From the NCBI GenBank assembly GCA_963800135.1, contig CAWCZR010000010.1:310001-374000 (forward strand): 64,000 nt of DNA, given 5' to 3'. The translations under genes and the position numbers were made by a program. Position 1 is the first letter of the stretch, and every line of letters begins with the position of its first letter. The notes under the pieces are model-generated. The model searched no databases. It saw only the letters and a list, made by a program, of their open reading frames with translations, and was not told the origin of the DNA. The stretch is from DASPSM01 sp963800135 (GTDB lineage: Bacteria; Planctomycetota; Planctomycetia; Planctomycetales; Planctomycetaceae). Below, in pieces: positions 51,228 to 58,983 of this stretch.

Positions 51228-52640
51228 TCACACCTCGGGAATGACCACGAAGCGATCGTATTCACCTCTTTGCAGACGGCGAGCGTGGTTGATTTTGGGA
51301 TCTTCCATGCGAACCTGGATGCGGTAGTGCCCCTTCTTCGGCGGAGTGAAGGTGTGCACCCAGATGCCGTATTGCGAGTTCGACGTGGCCGCCTTGCAGA
51401 ACTCCAGCGGCGTCCATTTTGATGCGTTATTACGCCCCGTCACGAAGCGGATCTTCATCTTCTCGGAGCGCACCGGACCGCCCCAGGTGATGCCGACGAT
51501 GCGATAGACGATTTCGCCGCCGACCTTCCACTGCTCGACGCGGACGGGAAGGGCCGTCTGGTCGATCGTGGCCGCTTTGTAGTCTTTGGCGAGCAGAGGA
51601 CCAAACGGATGCCGATAGAAGCCGGGTTGCGGGCCGCGCGACGTATCCTGGTTCGTACGGTCGCTGAACTCCAGCATCTGCCAGGTCGCCTTCGCATGTT
51701 CGTCAACGAACTTGATTTCGTTGACCCACTTCACCTCACTGCAGCCGTACCAGCCCGGAATGATTAAGCGGACGGGTGCTCCGTGGTCCTTGGGAAGCGG
51801 CTGTCCGTTCATCCGCGTCGCCAAGAAGGCGCCGAACTGGACGAGCTGTTCGATGGGAAAGATCCAGCTGCACGTGGGCCACGAGTGCTCCGTATAAGGA
51901 GGTCCGTGGTCGGGCAGATTGCTATCGTCGTCGAAACCCTGGATCAACAGGGCTTTGGCCTTGTCGGTCGGCTCGGCAATTTTGATCACCCGGTCCAGCG
52001 GGATTCCCGCCCACTCCGCGACGCTCAATAGGCCAAACTTGAGCACGTTGCCATTTCCCGAACACTCCAGCAAGACCGGGCCCTTTGGCTCGACATAACG
52101 CTCCAACGACTTTAGCGGCAGCTGCTGCGGCTTTTTGACCAGGCCGTGAATCTTGATTTTCCAATCGGCCGGCGGACGCAGCAGGTCGGGATATTCGGTC
52201 CGGATGAAGAACTTGTCGGCGGGCGTCAGTCGTCCCTCGGGCGTAAACAGCGAGGCCAGGTCGATACACAACCGGGCGCCGTGTCCGCCGCCCGAGTTCG
52301 TGTAAAGCGGTGCTCGAAAGCTGTCTTCTTCCTGCGAGCGAAACGGCAGATAGCCGAGGAAGATGCCCCCAGCGCACGGATCCGGGAAGTCGGTGTCGAG
52401 CAGTTGGCCGGATGACGTCAGGGCTAGAGGTTCGCCCTGGAACAGGCCCGCCGATCCGCCGCCGGTCGAATCCAACAGTTGCGTGTAGCGATTCCACGCA
52501 TAGGCCCCCGCGCCGATTGCGCCCATGGTGGCCGTAGTGGCGATCAAGAACCCGCGGCGGGTCATGCCGGCCCGGGCGGTGAGGGCCAGCTCAATTTCGG
52601 AGGGGGCTAGCGGGACGCCGCGACGCATTGAGTTCACCAC
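51228..52640 (-). CDS. TAT-exported molybdopterin-dependent oxidoreductase, sulfite-oxidase family
   Basis: 470 residues. Twin-arginine signal TRRGFLIATTATMG (residues 27-40), then the Mo-pterin domain with the metal-ligand Cys in LLECSGNGN and the pterin-contact regions HGAPVRLIIPGWYGCSEVKW. A C-terminal Mo-co dimerisation domain follows (GGPVRSEKMKIRF to PKKGHYRIQVRME). It should fold with molybdenum cofactor in the cytoplasm and act in the periplasm on a small oxyanion, sulfoxide or similar; the donor/acceptor is unknown. No haem motif is present, unlike SorB-coupled systems. Start at 52640 is tentative; 52628 (MRRGVPLAPSE) is an alternative. Confidence 0.88.
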   Translation of the reverse strand: MVNSMRRGVPLAPSEIELALTARAGMTRRGFLIATTATMGAIGAGAYAWNRYTQLLDSTGGGSAGLFQGEPLALTSSGQLLDTDFPDPCAGGIFLGYLPFRSQEEDSFRAPLYTNSGGGHGARLCIDLASLFTPEGRLTPADKFFIRTEYPDLLRPPADWKIKIHGLVKKPQQLPLKSLERYVEPKGPVLLECSGNGNVLKFGLLSVAEWAGIPLDRVIKIAEPTDKAKALLIQGFDDDSNLPDHGPPYTEHSWPTCSWIFPIEQLVQFGAFLATRMNGQPLPKDHGAPVRLIIPGWYGCSEVKWVNEIKFVDEHAKATWQMLEFSDRTNQDTSRGPQPGFYRHPFGPLLAKDYKAATIDQTALPVRVEQWKVGGEIVYRIVGITWGGPVRSEKMKIRFVTGRNNASKWTPLEFCKAATSNSQYGIWVHTFTPPKKGHYRIQVRMEDPKINHARRLQRGEYDRFVVIPEV

Positions 52641-52689
52641 CGGCTCGCCGCAGCGCTCGCCGTCACTACACCGGTCGTCTAGTGGACGG

Positions 52690-53961
52690 TCAGGCCCGAG
52701 GCCGCGACGGGGAGCAGAAATCCGTCGGCGTCAAACTCCATCTCGCACGGTCTCCGTCGAGGATTTCCAGGTCGCTGCGCCGCGAGACCTCCGGCAGATA
52801 AGCCTCGCTAACCAATACTTCCGAAAGCTGTAAAGTGTTGGAAATTTGCACCACCCGGGCGTTTTCCGGCTCGTCGAGGCCGACGGTCGCCAAGGCCGCC
52901 TCGAGCACGTCCAGGTCGGTCTCGAAGGTCACCGGGACAGCGGCGGCGGCCGGGTGCCCGCCGGTGAGCGCGTTGATCGTCGTGATATTGACGTCCATCT
53001 GCTCGACGGTCCGCCGGTTGGTGAATTCCGCCAGGCCGATGCCGCAGGCGTTGCCGTGCGTTTCCTCGGTGAGACCGCGAATAAAAATCCGGGTGCACGC
53101 AACGTCGTCGCGCCCGGCGTCCGGGTTGCCGACGAACTTGCGACCGATGACGTTGGTGTCCATTCCCGAGCCGCTGATGTTCTTGCCGATCTCGTCGACG
53201 ATCAACAGGCCGATCCGCTTGAACGGCAGACGGGGCATCCACTGGCGGGCCAGTGCCAACAGCTCGCGCTCGCGATCGTAAAACTTCTCCGGCGGCACGG
53301 CTTCGATCAGGGCCGTCTGGTCGTAGGCGTTTTCGACGATCGCCACGCCGCAAAGCACCTTGCACTTTTGCAGCACGACCGCGGCCACGGCCTGAATGAT
53401 TTCGGCAAAGCTGTAGTCGATGATGGCCCGGTGGTAGATTTTCGCCCCTTCGTGCTTGCCCAGGCCGATCAACATCATCTTGTGCAGGCCCGATTCGATC
53501 TCGCCCACGAACCCCGTGTGCGGCTTGACGCGGCCGGCGACGATCACATGATCGCACTCGAAGGCGTGGCGATCGAAGTGCACGGGAATCCGCTGCGGCG
53601 TGCGGTCGACGATCACGGTCTCCATCGACGAGCGGATCTCGGCCCCGGTGAACTCTTCGGTCACGCCGTAGGACTCGACGATTGCCCGCTGCGCCTCGGC
53701 CGTCCCGCCGCCGTGGCTGCCCATCGCCGGAATGATCGCCGGCTTGGCGCCGAGCGACCGGACGTGATCGCAAATTGCCTTGGTAATCACGTCAATATTC
53801 GCAATCCCGCGACTGCCGACGGTAATCGCCACAGTGTGCCCAGGCCGAACTTTCTGGCCCAGATTGAGCCGGCGGAGCTGGCTGGAAGTCTCCGCCGCAA
53901 CGTCTACGACACGCTGGACTTCGAATTTCTGGCGAATGCGGACCATCTTGGGAAAAGGCAT
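52690..53961 (-). CDS. LarA-like protein (lactate racemase N-terminal domain, DUF2088 type)
   Basis: 423 residues from ATG 53961 (GGAG upstream), rather than a longer frame to 54048. The N-terminal domain has the Rossmann-like VAITVGSRGIAN and PAMGSHGGGTAEAQRAIVE, which in LarA precedes the nickel-pincer cofactor site. VKPHTGFVGEIESGLHKMM matches the His/Lys-rich active region of the family. LarA-type enzymes racemise or epimerise hydroxyacids using a nickel-pincer nucleotide. No larB/C/E maturation genes are in the window, so cofactor use is unproven. It lies 50 bp upstream of the molybdoenzyme gene on the same strand, and may share its message. Confidence 0.8.
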   Translation of the reverse strand: MPFPKMVRIRQKFEVQRVVDVAAETSSQLRRLNLGQKVRPGHTVAITVGSRGIANIDVITKAICDHVRSLGAKPAIIPAMGSHGGGTAEAQRAIVESYGVTEEFTGAEIRSSMETVIVDRTPQRIPVHFDRHAFECDHVIVAGRVKPHTGFVGEIESGLHKMMLIGLGKHEGAKIYHRAIIDYSFAEIIQAVAAVVLQKCKVLCGVAIVENAYDQTALIEAVPPEKFYDRERELLALARQWMPRLPFKRIGLLIVDEIGKNISGSGMDTNVIGRKFVGNPDAGRDDVACTRIFIRGLTEETHGNACGIGLAEFTNRRTVEQMDVNITTINALTGGHPAAAAVPVTFETDLDVLEAALATVGLDEPENARVVQISNTLQLSEVLVSEAYLPEVSRRSDLEILDGDRARWSLTPTDFCSPSRPRA

Positions 53962-54259
53962 CGTGAACTCCGACTGAGCCGTGGCCGATTTCGGCCCCTC
54001 TGTAATCAGTCTAAGTCCTCTTCGCAGGGGACGAAAGAGCGTCCGCAACCCACCCTGGAATCATCGGCCGCGCCGGGAGTTCGTAAAGAGCTCTTCTGGC
54101 CGGGCAGCGGCGTGTAACGAACTGATCGGCCGGCCATCGGCCCGTAGAGAGTTCATCGGCCCGCCCGAGCCTCCAGTGAACTACGAACACTGTACCGAGA
54201 ATACGGACTGGCGAATCCGTGCGGCGTGTCCTGCCAGATTGGATCTGCGCGTTGCGCGG
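53962..54259. other. Intergenic region between LarA-like and deacetylase genes
   Basis: About 298 bases with no supported gene. It contains repeated CGGCCGGCC-like words near 54120-54180, but no convincing hairpin terminator, promoter or RNA was recognised. Confidence 0.4.
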
Positions 54260-55246
54260 TTACTTGCGGTCGACCGACTGGCGGAATTCGCCCCAGTTCG
54301 TGAGCGTGATGCCCATCCGGGTGAGTTGAGCCTTTGTGTCCGGATCGGTGACGAAGCGGCGGTCGCTGTCGCGGAGTTGGGCCGAGTCGGTGATCGCTTC
54401 CAGCTCCGGGTTGTCGATGCCGCAGTGGACGATCAGCTCGTTCACACCCGGCTGCAGAGCCTCGAAGGCCTTGAAGTAGTTGTGCATGCGGACGCTGTGT
54501 TCGCCCTTGTTGTAGAGCATCACGACCGACGACAGCACCGGCAGATGGTGGGTGTCGAGCATGTCGAGCAGCTGGCGATCGTGGCCGCGGAGGGCCGGAT
54601 ACTTGGCCTGAAACGCCGGGAGCGACGCCTGGCGGGTGAACATCACGGGCAGTTTGTAGGCGATGCCCAGGTTGACGTAGAGCTCCAAGAAATCGGGCCG
54701 GTCGAGCAGCGTGCCCATGTGCGTGTCGAGGTGCGAGAGCCGAATGCCGAAGGCCTTGGCCCGATCGATTTGGGCGCGCAGCTCGGTTTCGGCCTCGCTG
54801 AGCTTGGCCTTGGCAACGACGGGCGGGTTGTCGCGATGCAGATATCCCTGCTCGTCGAGCAGGCTGGGGACTTGGTCGCGCGGCGCCACCGGACCCCAGC
54901 GATAGTTTTTCCACTCGCACGTCAGCGTGAGATGGATGCCATAGTCGCGCTCCGGGTGCTTCCGCGCGTAGGCGGCAAACTCCGGGAACCAGGCGCACGG
55001 GACCAAGATGCTCGTCGACGTGACGACGCCGTGCTCGAGCCCCTCGATCGTCGCCATGTTCGCCGAGTGCGACATGCCGGCATCGTCGGCGTGAATGATC
55101 AGCGACCGCGCCGGCTTACTCGCGGGCGAATCATCGCCGCGCGCCGGAGCGTGCGACGCGAGAACCAATACCGCGGCGAACGACGCAGAAACTAATGCTG
55201 CAACTAGTGAGGACAACGCGATCGAGCGGCAAATCATCGGCGACAA
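54260..55246 (-). CDS. Secreted ChbG/YdjC-type carbohydrate deacetylase
   Basis: 328 residues. The signal peptide (SLVAALVSASFAAVLVLASHA) is followed by the YdjC fold: IIHADDAGMSHSAN with metal-binding Asp, YGIHLTLT with His, and LSHLDTHMG with His/Asp. The family removes acetyl groups from chito-oligosaccharides or similar sugars in a metal-dependent reaction. An exported version suggests an extracellular or periplasmic sugar substrate. It is separated by ~300 bp from the LarA-like gene and stands next to an HTH gene on the same strand, 49 bp apart. Confidence 0.85.
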   Translation of the reverse strand: MSPMICRSIALSSLVAALVSASFAAVLVLASHAPARGDDSPASKPARSLIIHADDAGMSHSANMATIEGLEHGVVTSTSILVPCAWFPEFAAYARKHPERDYGIHLTLTCEWKNYRWGPVAPRDQVPSLLDEQGYLHRDNPPVVAKAKLSEAETELRAQIDRAKAFGIRLSHLDTHMGTLLDRPDFLELYVNLGIAYKLPVMFTRQASLPAFQAKYPALRGHDRQLLDMLDTHHLPVLSSVVMLYNKGEHSVRMHNYFKAFEALQPGVNELIVHCGIDNPELEAITDSAQLRDSDRRFVTDPDTKAQLTRMGITLTNWGEFRQSVDRK

Positions 55247-55295
55247 CTCCAGGCAATCGCGGTCGGCACGGACTCGGCGAGACCGGCGCGTCCGC

Positions 55296-55550
55296 TCACA
55301 GGCGGACTTCCGAGCGTTCCTTGACCGTTTCGAGCATTTTTTTCAATCGGGGCGAGCGGGTCGCGCCGTTTCGCAGCAGGCGAATCAAGAACCGGTGCAT
55401 CTTGATGGTGGGCGACATGCCCCCCGACTCCAACAGCTTCACGGCCTGCCGATCCTCCAACTGGATTCGGCTGGCCAGCTCGGCCTCGCTCATCTTAAGC
55501 GTCTTGCGGAGGATTTTGATCTCCTCCGCGGTCATCTTCAGAATGGGCAT
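55296..55550 (-). CDS. Small HTH protein, XRE/HigA-like
   Basis: 84 residues. The sequence TAEEIKILRKTLKMSEAELA, followed by SRIQLEDRQAVKLLESG, matches the helix-turn-helix of XRE-type and MqsA/HigA antitoxin DNA-binding domains. The usual Trp in the second half (VxxWE) is Leu here. A basic C-terminus follows. GGAG lies upstream of ATG 55550. No toxin gene is adjacent, so it may be an orphan antitoxin or a simple regulator, perhaps of the deacetylase gene 49 bp downstream. Confidence 0.75.
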   Translation of the reverse strand: MPILKMTAEEIKILRKTLKMSEAELASRIQLEDRQAVKLLESGGMSPTIKMHRFLIRLLRNGATRSPRLKKMLETVKERSEVRL

Positions 55551-55592
55551 TCGTGTGCTCCGTTATCGAGTTCCCACTCACTTGCCGTTAAA

Positions 55593-55849
55593 GAGCCGCG
55601 CACGCAGTAAGCGGTGTCTTTTCGTCTGTTGGGCTGGGCCTTTGGTCTTGAGACTGTCCGTGGATCCGAGACGATCGAAGGTCCCTCGCTGACGCTTCGG
55701 GTTGGTAAACACGTCCCTAGCTCGTGCTTCGGGTTGGTGTGTCGTCCTACTAACCCGAAGCGTCAGCGAGGGATCTTCCGAACCCATTCGCGGCTCCTTC
55801 ACACCGGGCGAAGACCAAAAAAATACATCGCTTACTGCGTGCGCGGCTC
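55593..55849. mobile_element. 257-bp nested palindromic (MITE-like) element
   Basis: Outer inverted arms of 25 bp start at 55593 (GAGCCGCGCACGCAGTAAGC) and end at 55849 with one mismatch. An inner inverted pair of 21 bp is perfect (55683-55703, CCTCGCTGACGCTTCGGG core, with its complement at 55752-55772). Only short scrambled frames exist inside. It fills most of the gap between the HTH gene and the desaturase and has no flanking coding debris. Confidence 0.75.
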
Positions 55850-55980
55850 CTTCCCACGCGCGGACATCGTCCACTTCCGTCCAATGTCGTCGCGAATGTC
55901 GTCCCGTTTCCGACCCCTGAACCAGTCACAATATCCGCGGCGCGTCGCGGTAAGTCAAACCAGATTGTCGATTTGCGTCC

Positions 55981-56018
55981 GTGACAAAACTGTGACAATC
56001 CGGTGACGGTACGCTGAC
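55981..56018 (+). promoter_or_regulatory. Four phased GTGAC-type repeats upstream of the desaturase
   Basis: GTGACAA (55981), GTGACAA (55992), GTGACGG (56003) and CTGACGC (56014) recur at exactly 11-bp intervals, so all face one side of the helix. On the opposite strand they read TTGTCAC-N4-TTGTCAC, the layout of OmpR/PhoB-type direct-repeat sites. The array ends 88 bp before the ATG at 56106. The regulator is unknown. Confidence 0.55.
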
Positions 56019-56105
56019 GCTGTTTTTCTACCCTCCCGCTAAAGTTTCACACAGAAACCACGCACCTTCGGCCGATAGACGGCAAAAGATTACGGGAGAC
56101 TTTTG

Positions 56106-57074
56106 ATGGCCAGCACTCTGATTGCTCCTCCCAAGCGTCGGCGTCGCAAGAAGCACTCCCGGCGACATCACAACCCTTCAGCGGTCGAGCGAACAGTCGC
56201 GCCGCAGGAAGTCTACGACTGGTTCAACCCCGCGCAGTTGAATTGGAAGAACATCGATTGGGTGACACTCGTCTGGATGGTCGGCATTCACGCCGGTTGC
56301 CTGGCGGCCCCGTTCTTCTTCACTTGGAAAGCCGTTGCCGTCGCGCTGGTCGCCCACTGGCTCACGGCCAGCGTCGGTGTCTGCCTCGGCTATCACCGCT
56401 ATCTGGCGCACAAGTCGCTGAAGTTGTCGCGGCCTGCCGAGTTCTTCGTCCTCTTCTGCTCCGTCGCTTCGGGACAGGGCTCGCCGCTGATGTGGGCGGC
56501 CACACATCGCCTGCACCATCAGCGCTCGGACCAGGAAGGCGATCCGCATTCGCCCCTCGAAGGGGGATGGTGGTCGCACATTCTGTGGCTGTTCGTCAAT
56601 CACACGCCGGAGCAGCGGGCCCTGCTCTATCGGCGATACATCCCTGATCTGGTCGATCGACCGATCATGCAGTTCTACGAGAAGTTCTACGGCCTCGTCC
56701 TGGTCGGCATCGGCGTGGTGCTTTACTTGATCGCAGGCATCCCGGGAGTGGTGTGGGGCCTGTGCGTGCGGATGGCGTGGGCGTACCACTGCACGTGGTT
56801 CGTCAACTCGGCCACGCACCTCTGGGGCTACCGGAATTACGAGACGCGCGACGAATCGCGGAACTTGTGGTGGGTGGCCCTGCTCGCCTTCGGTGAAGGC
56901 TGGCACAACAACCATCACGCGCACCCGCACGCCGCCCGCGCCGGACATCGCTGGTGGGAAATCGATCCGACCTGGTGGGTCATCCGCGGCCTCCGCGCCA
57001 TGGGCATGGCCACGCAAGTCGACGATCGCATCCCGGAAGCCGGCGCCAAACCGGACGAAGCGCTCGTCGCTTAG
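56106..57074 (+). CDS. Acyl-CoA/acyl-lipid desaturase (fatty acid desaturase)
   Basis: 322-residue membrane di-iron enzyme. All three His boxes are present: HRYLAH (~97), HRLHHQ (~134) and HNNHHAHPHAAR (~266), with hydrophobic helices between them (VTLVWMVGIHAGCLAAPFFF; VLVGIGVVLYLIAGIPGVVW). It probably introduces a delta-9-type double bond into acyl chains for membrane fluidity. The N-terminal 30 residues are very basic (PKRRRRKKHSRRHH). ATG 56106 follows GGGAG; a TTG directly before it is not needed. Phased GTGAC repeats upstream suggest regulation. It converges with the secreted glycosidase-like gene. Confidence 0.93.
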   Translation: MASTLIAPPKRRRRKKHSRRHHNPSAVERTVAPQEVYDWFNPAQLNWKNIDWVTLVWMVGIHAGCLAAPFFFTWKAVAVALVAHWLTASVGVCLGYHRYLAHKSLKLSRPAEFFVLFCSVASGQGSPLMWAATHRLHHQRSDQEGDPHSPLEGGWWSHILWLFVNHTPEQRALLYRRYIPDLVDRPIMQFYEKFYGLVLVGIGVVLYLIAGIPGVVWGLCVRMAWAYHCTWFVNSATHLWGYRNYETRDESRNLWWVALLAFGEGWHNNHHAHPHAARAGHRWWEIDPTWWVIRGLRAMGMATQVDDRIPEAGAKPDEALVA

Positions 57075-57101
57075 TCGTCACGGGCAACCGGATGTGTGGC
57101 G

Positions 57102-57173
57102 GGGGCGCTCCGCTTCGCGCGGAAGCCCCCGTCTTGTGCGACGCTCCGGGACTTCCGCAAGGCGGAGCGCCCC
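57102..57173. repeat. Palindromic repeat between convergent genes
   Basis: GGGGCGCTCCGC (57102-57113) pairs with GCGGAGCGCCCC (57162-57173); an inner GCGGAAG/CTTCCGC pair adds to the structure. It sits between the convergent stops of the desaturase and the secreted protein gene and may serve as a bidirectional terminator, though no T-tract follows either arm. Confidence 0.55.
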
Positions 57174-57214
57174 GGCCACTCGACCGAGGGTTTCGCGAGG
57201 CGCCTCGGTCGCGC

Positions 57215-58615
57215 TTACTCGATCACCTGATAAACCGCTCCGCCGCCGGGCGGCAGCGTCACTGTGATGCTTCGCCCCGACACTTGAAGGGCCGGCGCAT
57301 TCCCCATGGGGACGAGCGACTGGACCTTTCTGTTCAGCGACAGGCTGATCGAGCCCGACGTTCGCGCCGGCGACGAAACGATCGCCGCATAGGTCACGCC
57401 CCCGGGGCCGCCGAGGAAATTGAGGTAGTCGCCCGGCATTTCCCGACCCGAAAAGCTCACGGGCGTTGGGTTCGGCGGAGAATTAATCAGCGTGTGTGAC
57501 GCAAGCAGGATCGTCTGAACCGATTGGATATCGGGAATCGTTTGAGTCTGCAGCTGCACGAGCTGGGGCCCCGGCGTGTACGCCGGAAAACTGACGAGCC
57601 CGGGATAGCTGCCGGTGTTGTAGGCCTTCTTATAGGCCCAAGACGCTCCGCGGGGCGGTGCCGTCGCATCCGTCGACACCCACTCTGGAATCTGCGCGTA
57701 GACAAAAAAGATGACGCCTTTGGCTCCCATCGCGGCAGCCGCCCAAGCTTGCCACGATGTTTGCGCAGGCGTCGGCATCTCCCACTCGAGTCCGGAGCCC
57801 GCCGCGACTGTAACCGTTCCATTGGCATTAATCACGGAGGTTCCTTCGACTCCCTGGAACGCCTGGCCCATCGCCCAGACTTGCGGGTTGCCCTGCTCGT
57901 ACGCGGTCCCAATATCCGCCGCCATGTCGAGAAAATACGCGTAGGAACTGTTTCCGGTTGGCCCCGAGTTGGGATCGGCGAAAAAGGGATACCGATCGAA
58001 CGAAACCCAGGTCAGCGTGTTCACCGCTTTCAAGATCGTCGAGACGGTGCCCGGAGCCAGCACGGTCGTTACGGGCAGATTGGCAGCCTGGGCCTGGGTC
58101 ACATACGACGCGAGTTGTTTCGCATCCGCGGCCGGCGGTTCGTCGCCCAAACTGAAGGCGAACGGTTTCGGGTTGGCTCCATTCCAGATCGTTCCCAACG
58201 TCTCCAGAGCCGATGCGATGAAGGCGTTATTGTTCTGCGAGGCGTTCAGGTAAAAGTCTCCATCGGAGCCATTGATGTTCATGACGCCAAACTGTTGCGC
58301 GGCCGCGGCAAACTCCGACACTTCGGCACTCGTGGCTTCAGGGCCATCGGTCGTCCACACCAGATTGAAACTATTGTTGGCCGTCAGGATGGGGAAAAAA
58401 GTCTGGGTCAAGAACGGTGTCAGGTTTTGCGCGCGATTGGCGGCGGTGTCCGTGTAGTCAGGAATGTAGGTCGTTTCCCAAGCCGTATACACGCCGAACA
58501 CAAACTGAGTGGTCGGCGTATTTGGCTGGGCGAAATTGTTTGCGGCAACGGGTGAAAACGAGACGACGACCAAAAGCAGAGAACAGCAAAGAAAGAGCAA
58601 ATGTCGGGTTCTCAT
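57215..58615 (-). CDS. Secreted glycosidase-like (TIM-barrel) protein of unknown substrate
   Basis: 466 residues from ATG 58615 (GAGG upstream), beginning with a clear signal peptide (HLLFLCCSLLLVVVSFSPVAA). The body has barrel-like strand/helix alternation and motifs such as FAFSLGDEPPAADAKQLASY and FDRYPFFADPNSGPTGNSSY. These recall glycoside-hydrolase clan A-type proteins, with Glu in GDEPP as a candidate acid/base, but I cannot assign a family. The C-terminal ~90 residues look like a small beta-domain (SGSISLSLNRKVQSL, ITVTLPPGG). Thr/Asn/Ser-rich composition and a somewhat lower GC content differ from neighbours. An upstream extension to 58864 is not used because it lacks coding character. 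Confidence 0.65.
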   Translation of the reverse strand: MRTRHLLFLCCSLLLVVVSFSPVAANNFAQPNTPTTQFVFGVYTAWETTYIPDYTDTAANRAQNLTPFLTQTFFPILTANNSFNLVWTTDGPEATSAEVSEFAAAAQQFGVMNINGSDGDFYLNASQNNNAFIASALETLGTIWNGANPKPFAFSLGDEPPAADAKQLASYVTQAQAANLPVTTVLAPGTVSTILKAVNTLTWVSFDRYPFFADPNSGPTGNSSYAYFLDMAADIGTAYEQGNPQVWAMGQAFQGVEGTSVINANGTVTVAAGSGLEWEMPTPAQTSWQAWAAAAMGAKGVIFFVYAQIPEWVSTDATAPPRGASWAYKKAYNTGSYPGLVSFPAYTPGPQLVQLQTQTIPDIQSVQTILLASHTLINSPPNPTPVSFSGREMPGDYLNFLGGPGGVTYAAIVSSPARTSGSISLSLNRKVQSLVPMGNAPALQVSGRSITVTLPPGGGAVYQVIE

Positions 58616-58983
58616 CTTTTGGACCTCGAAAACTGCGGTGGGGATTGCAGCTTTTTTGCCACAACTTAAGGATGTAGGCGGGTCTCGATCGAAGAGGCCT
58701 GCGGTGGCAGCCGATTGAGGGCGGAGAGAACGGACAATCCCAGCGGGTGATTGCCTGGAAGGATACGGCGACTGCGCAATACACGAGACATATGGCCGGA
58801 TGCGCTGCTGCAAATCAAGCGGTAATTGTCCAGTTGAACCGACAAACGATGAAAATGGCGTCATCCATTAGTGGACAAACGTTTCGAGGCGCGCCGACAA
58901 CCCTGGGCGGGCCGCAGTGCTTCCGCAGGGTGCGTCGCCAAATCGAGCGCGAGCCCGATGCACTAACCGTGGACTCTCAAATC
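58616..58983. other. Intergenic region between ftsI 3' end and the secreted protein gene
   Basis: 368 bases, less GC-rich than the surroundings. No gene, RNA or strong hairpin was recognised. It should hold the promoter of the minus-strand secreted protein and the end of the division-cluster transcript. Confidence 0.4.
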
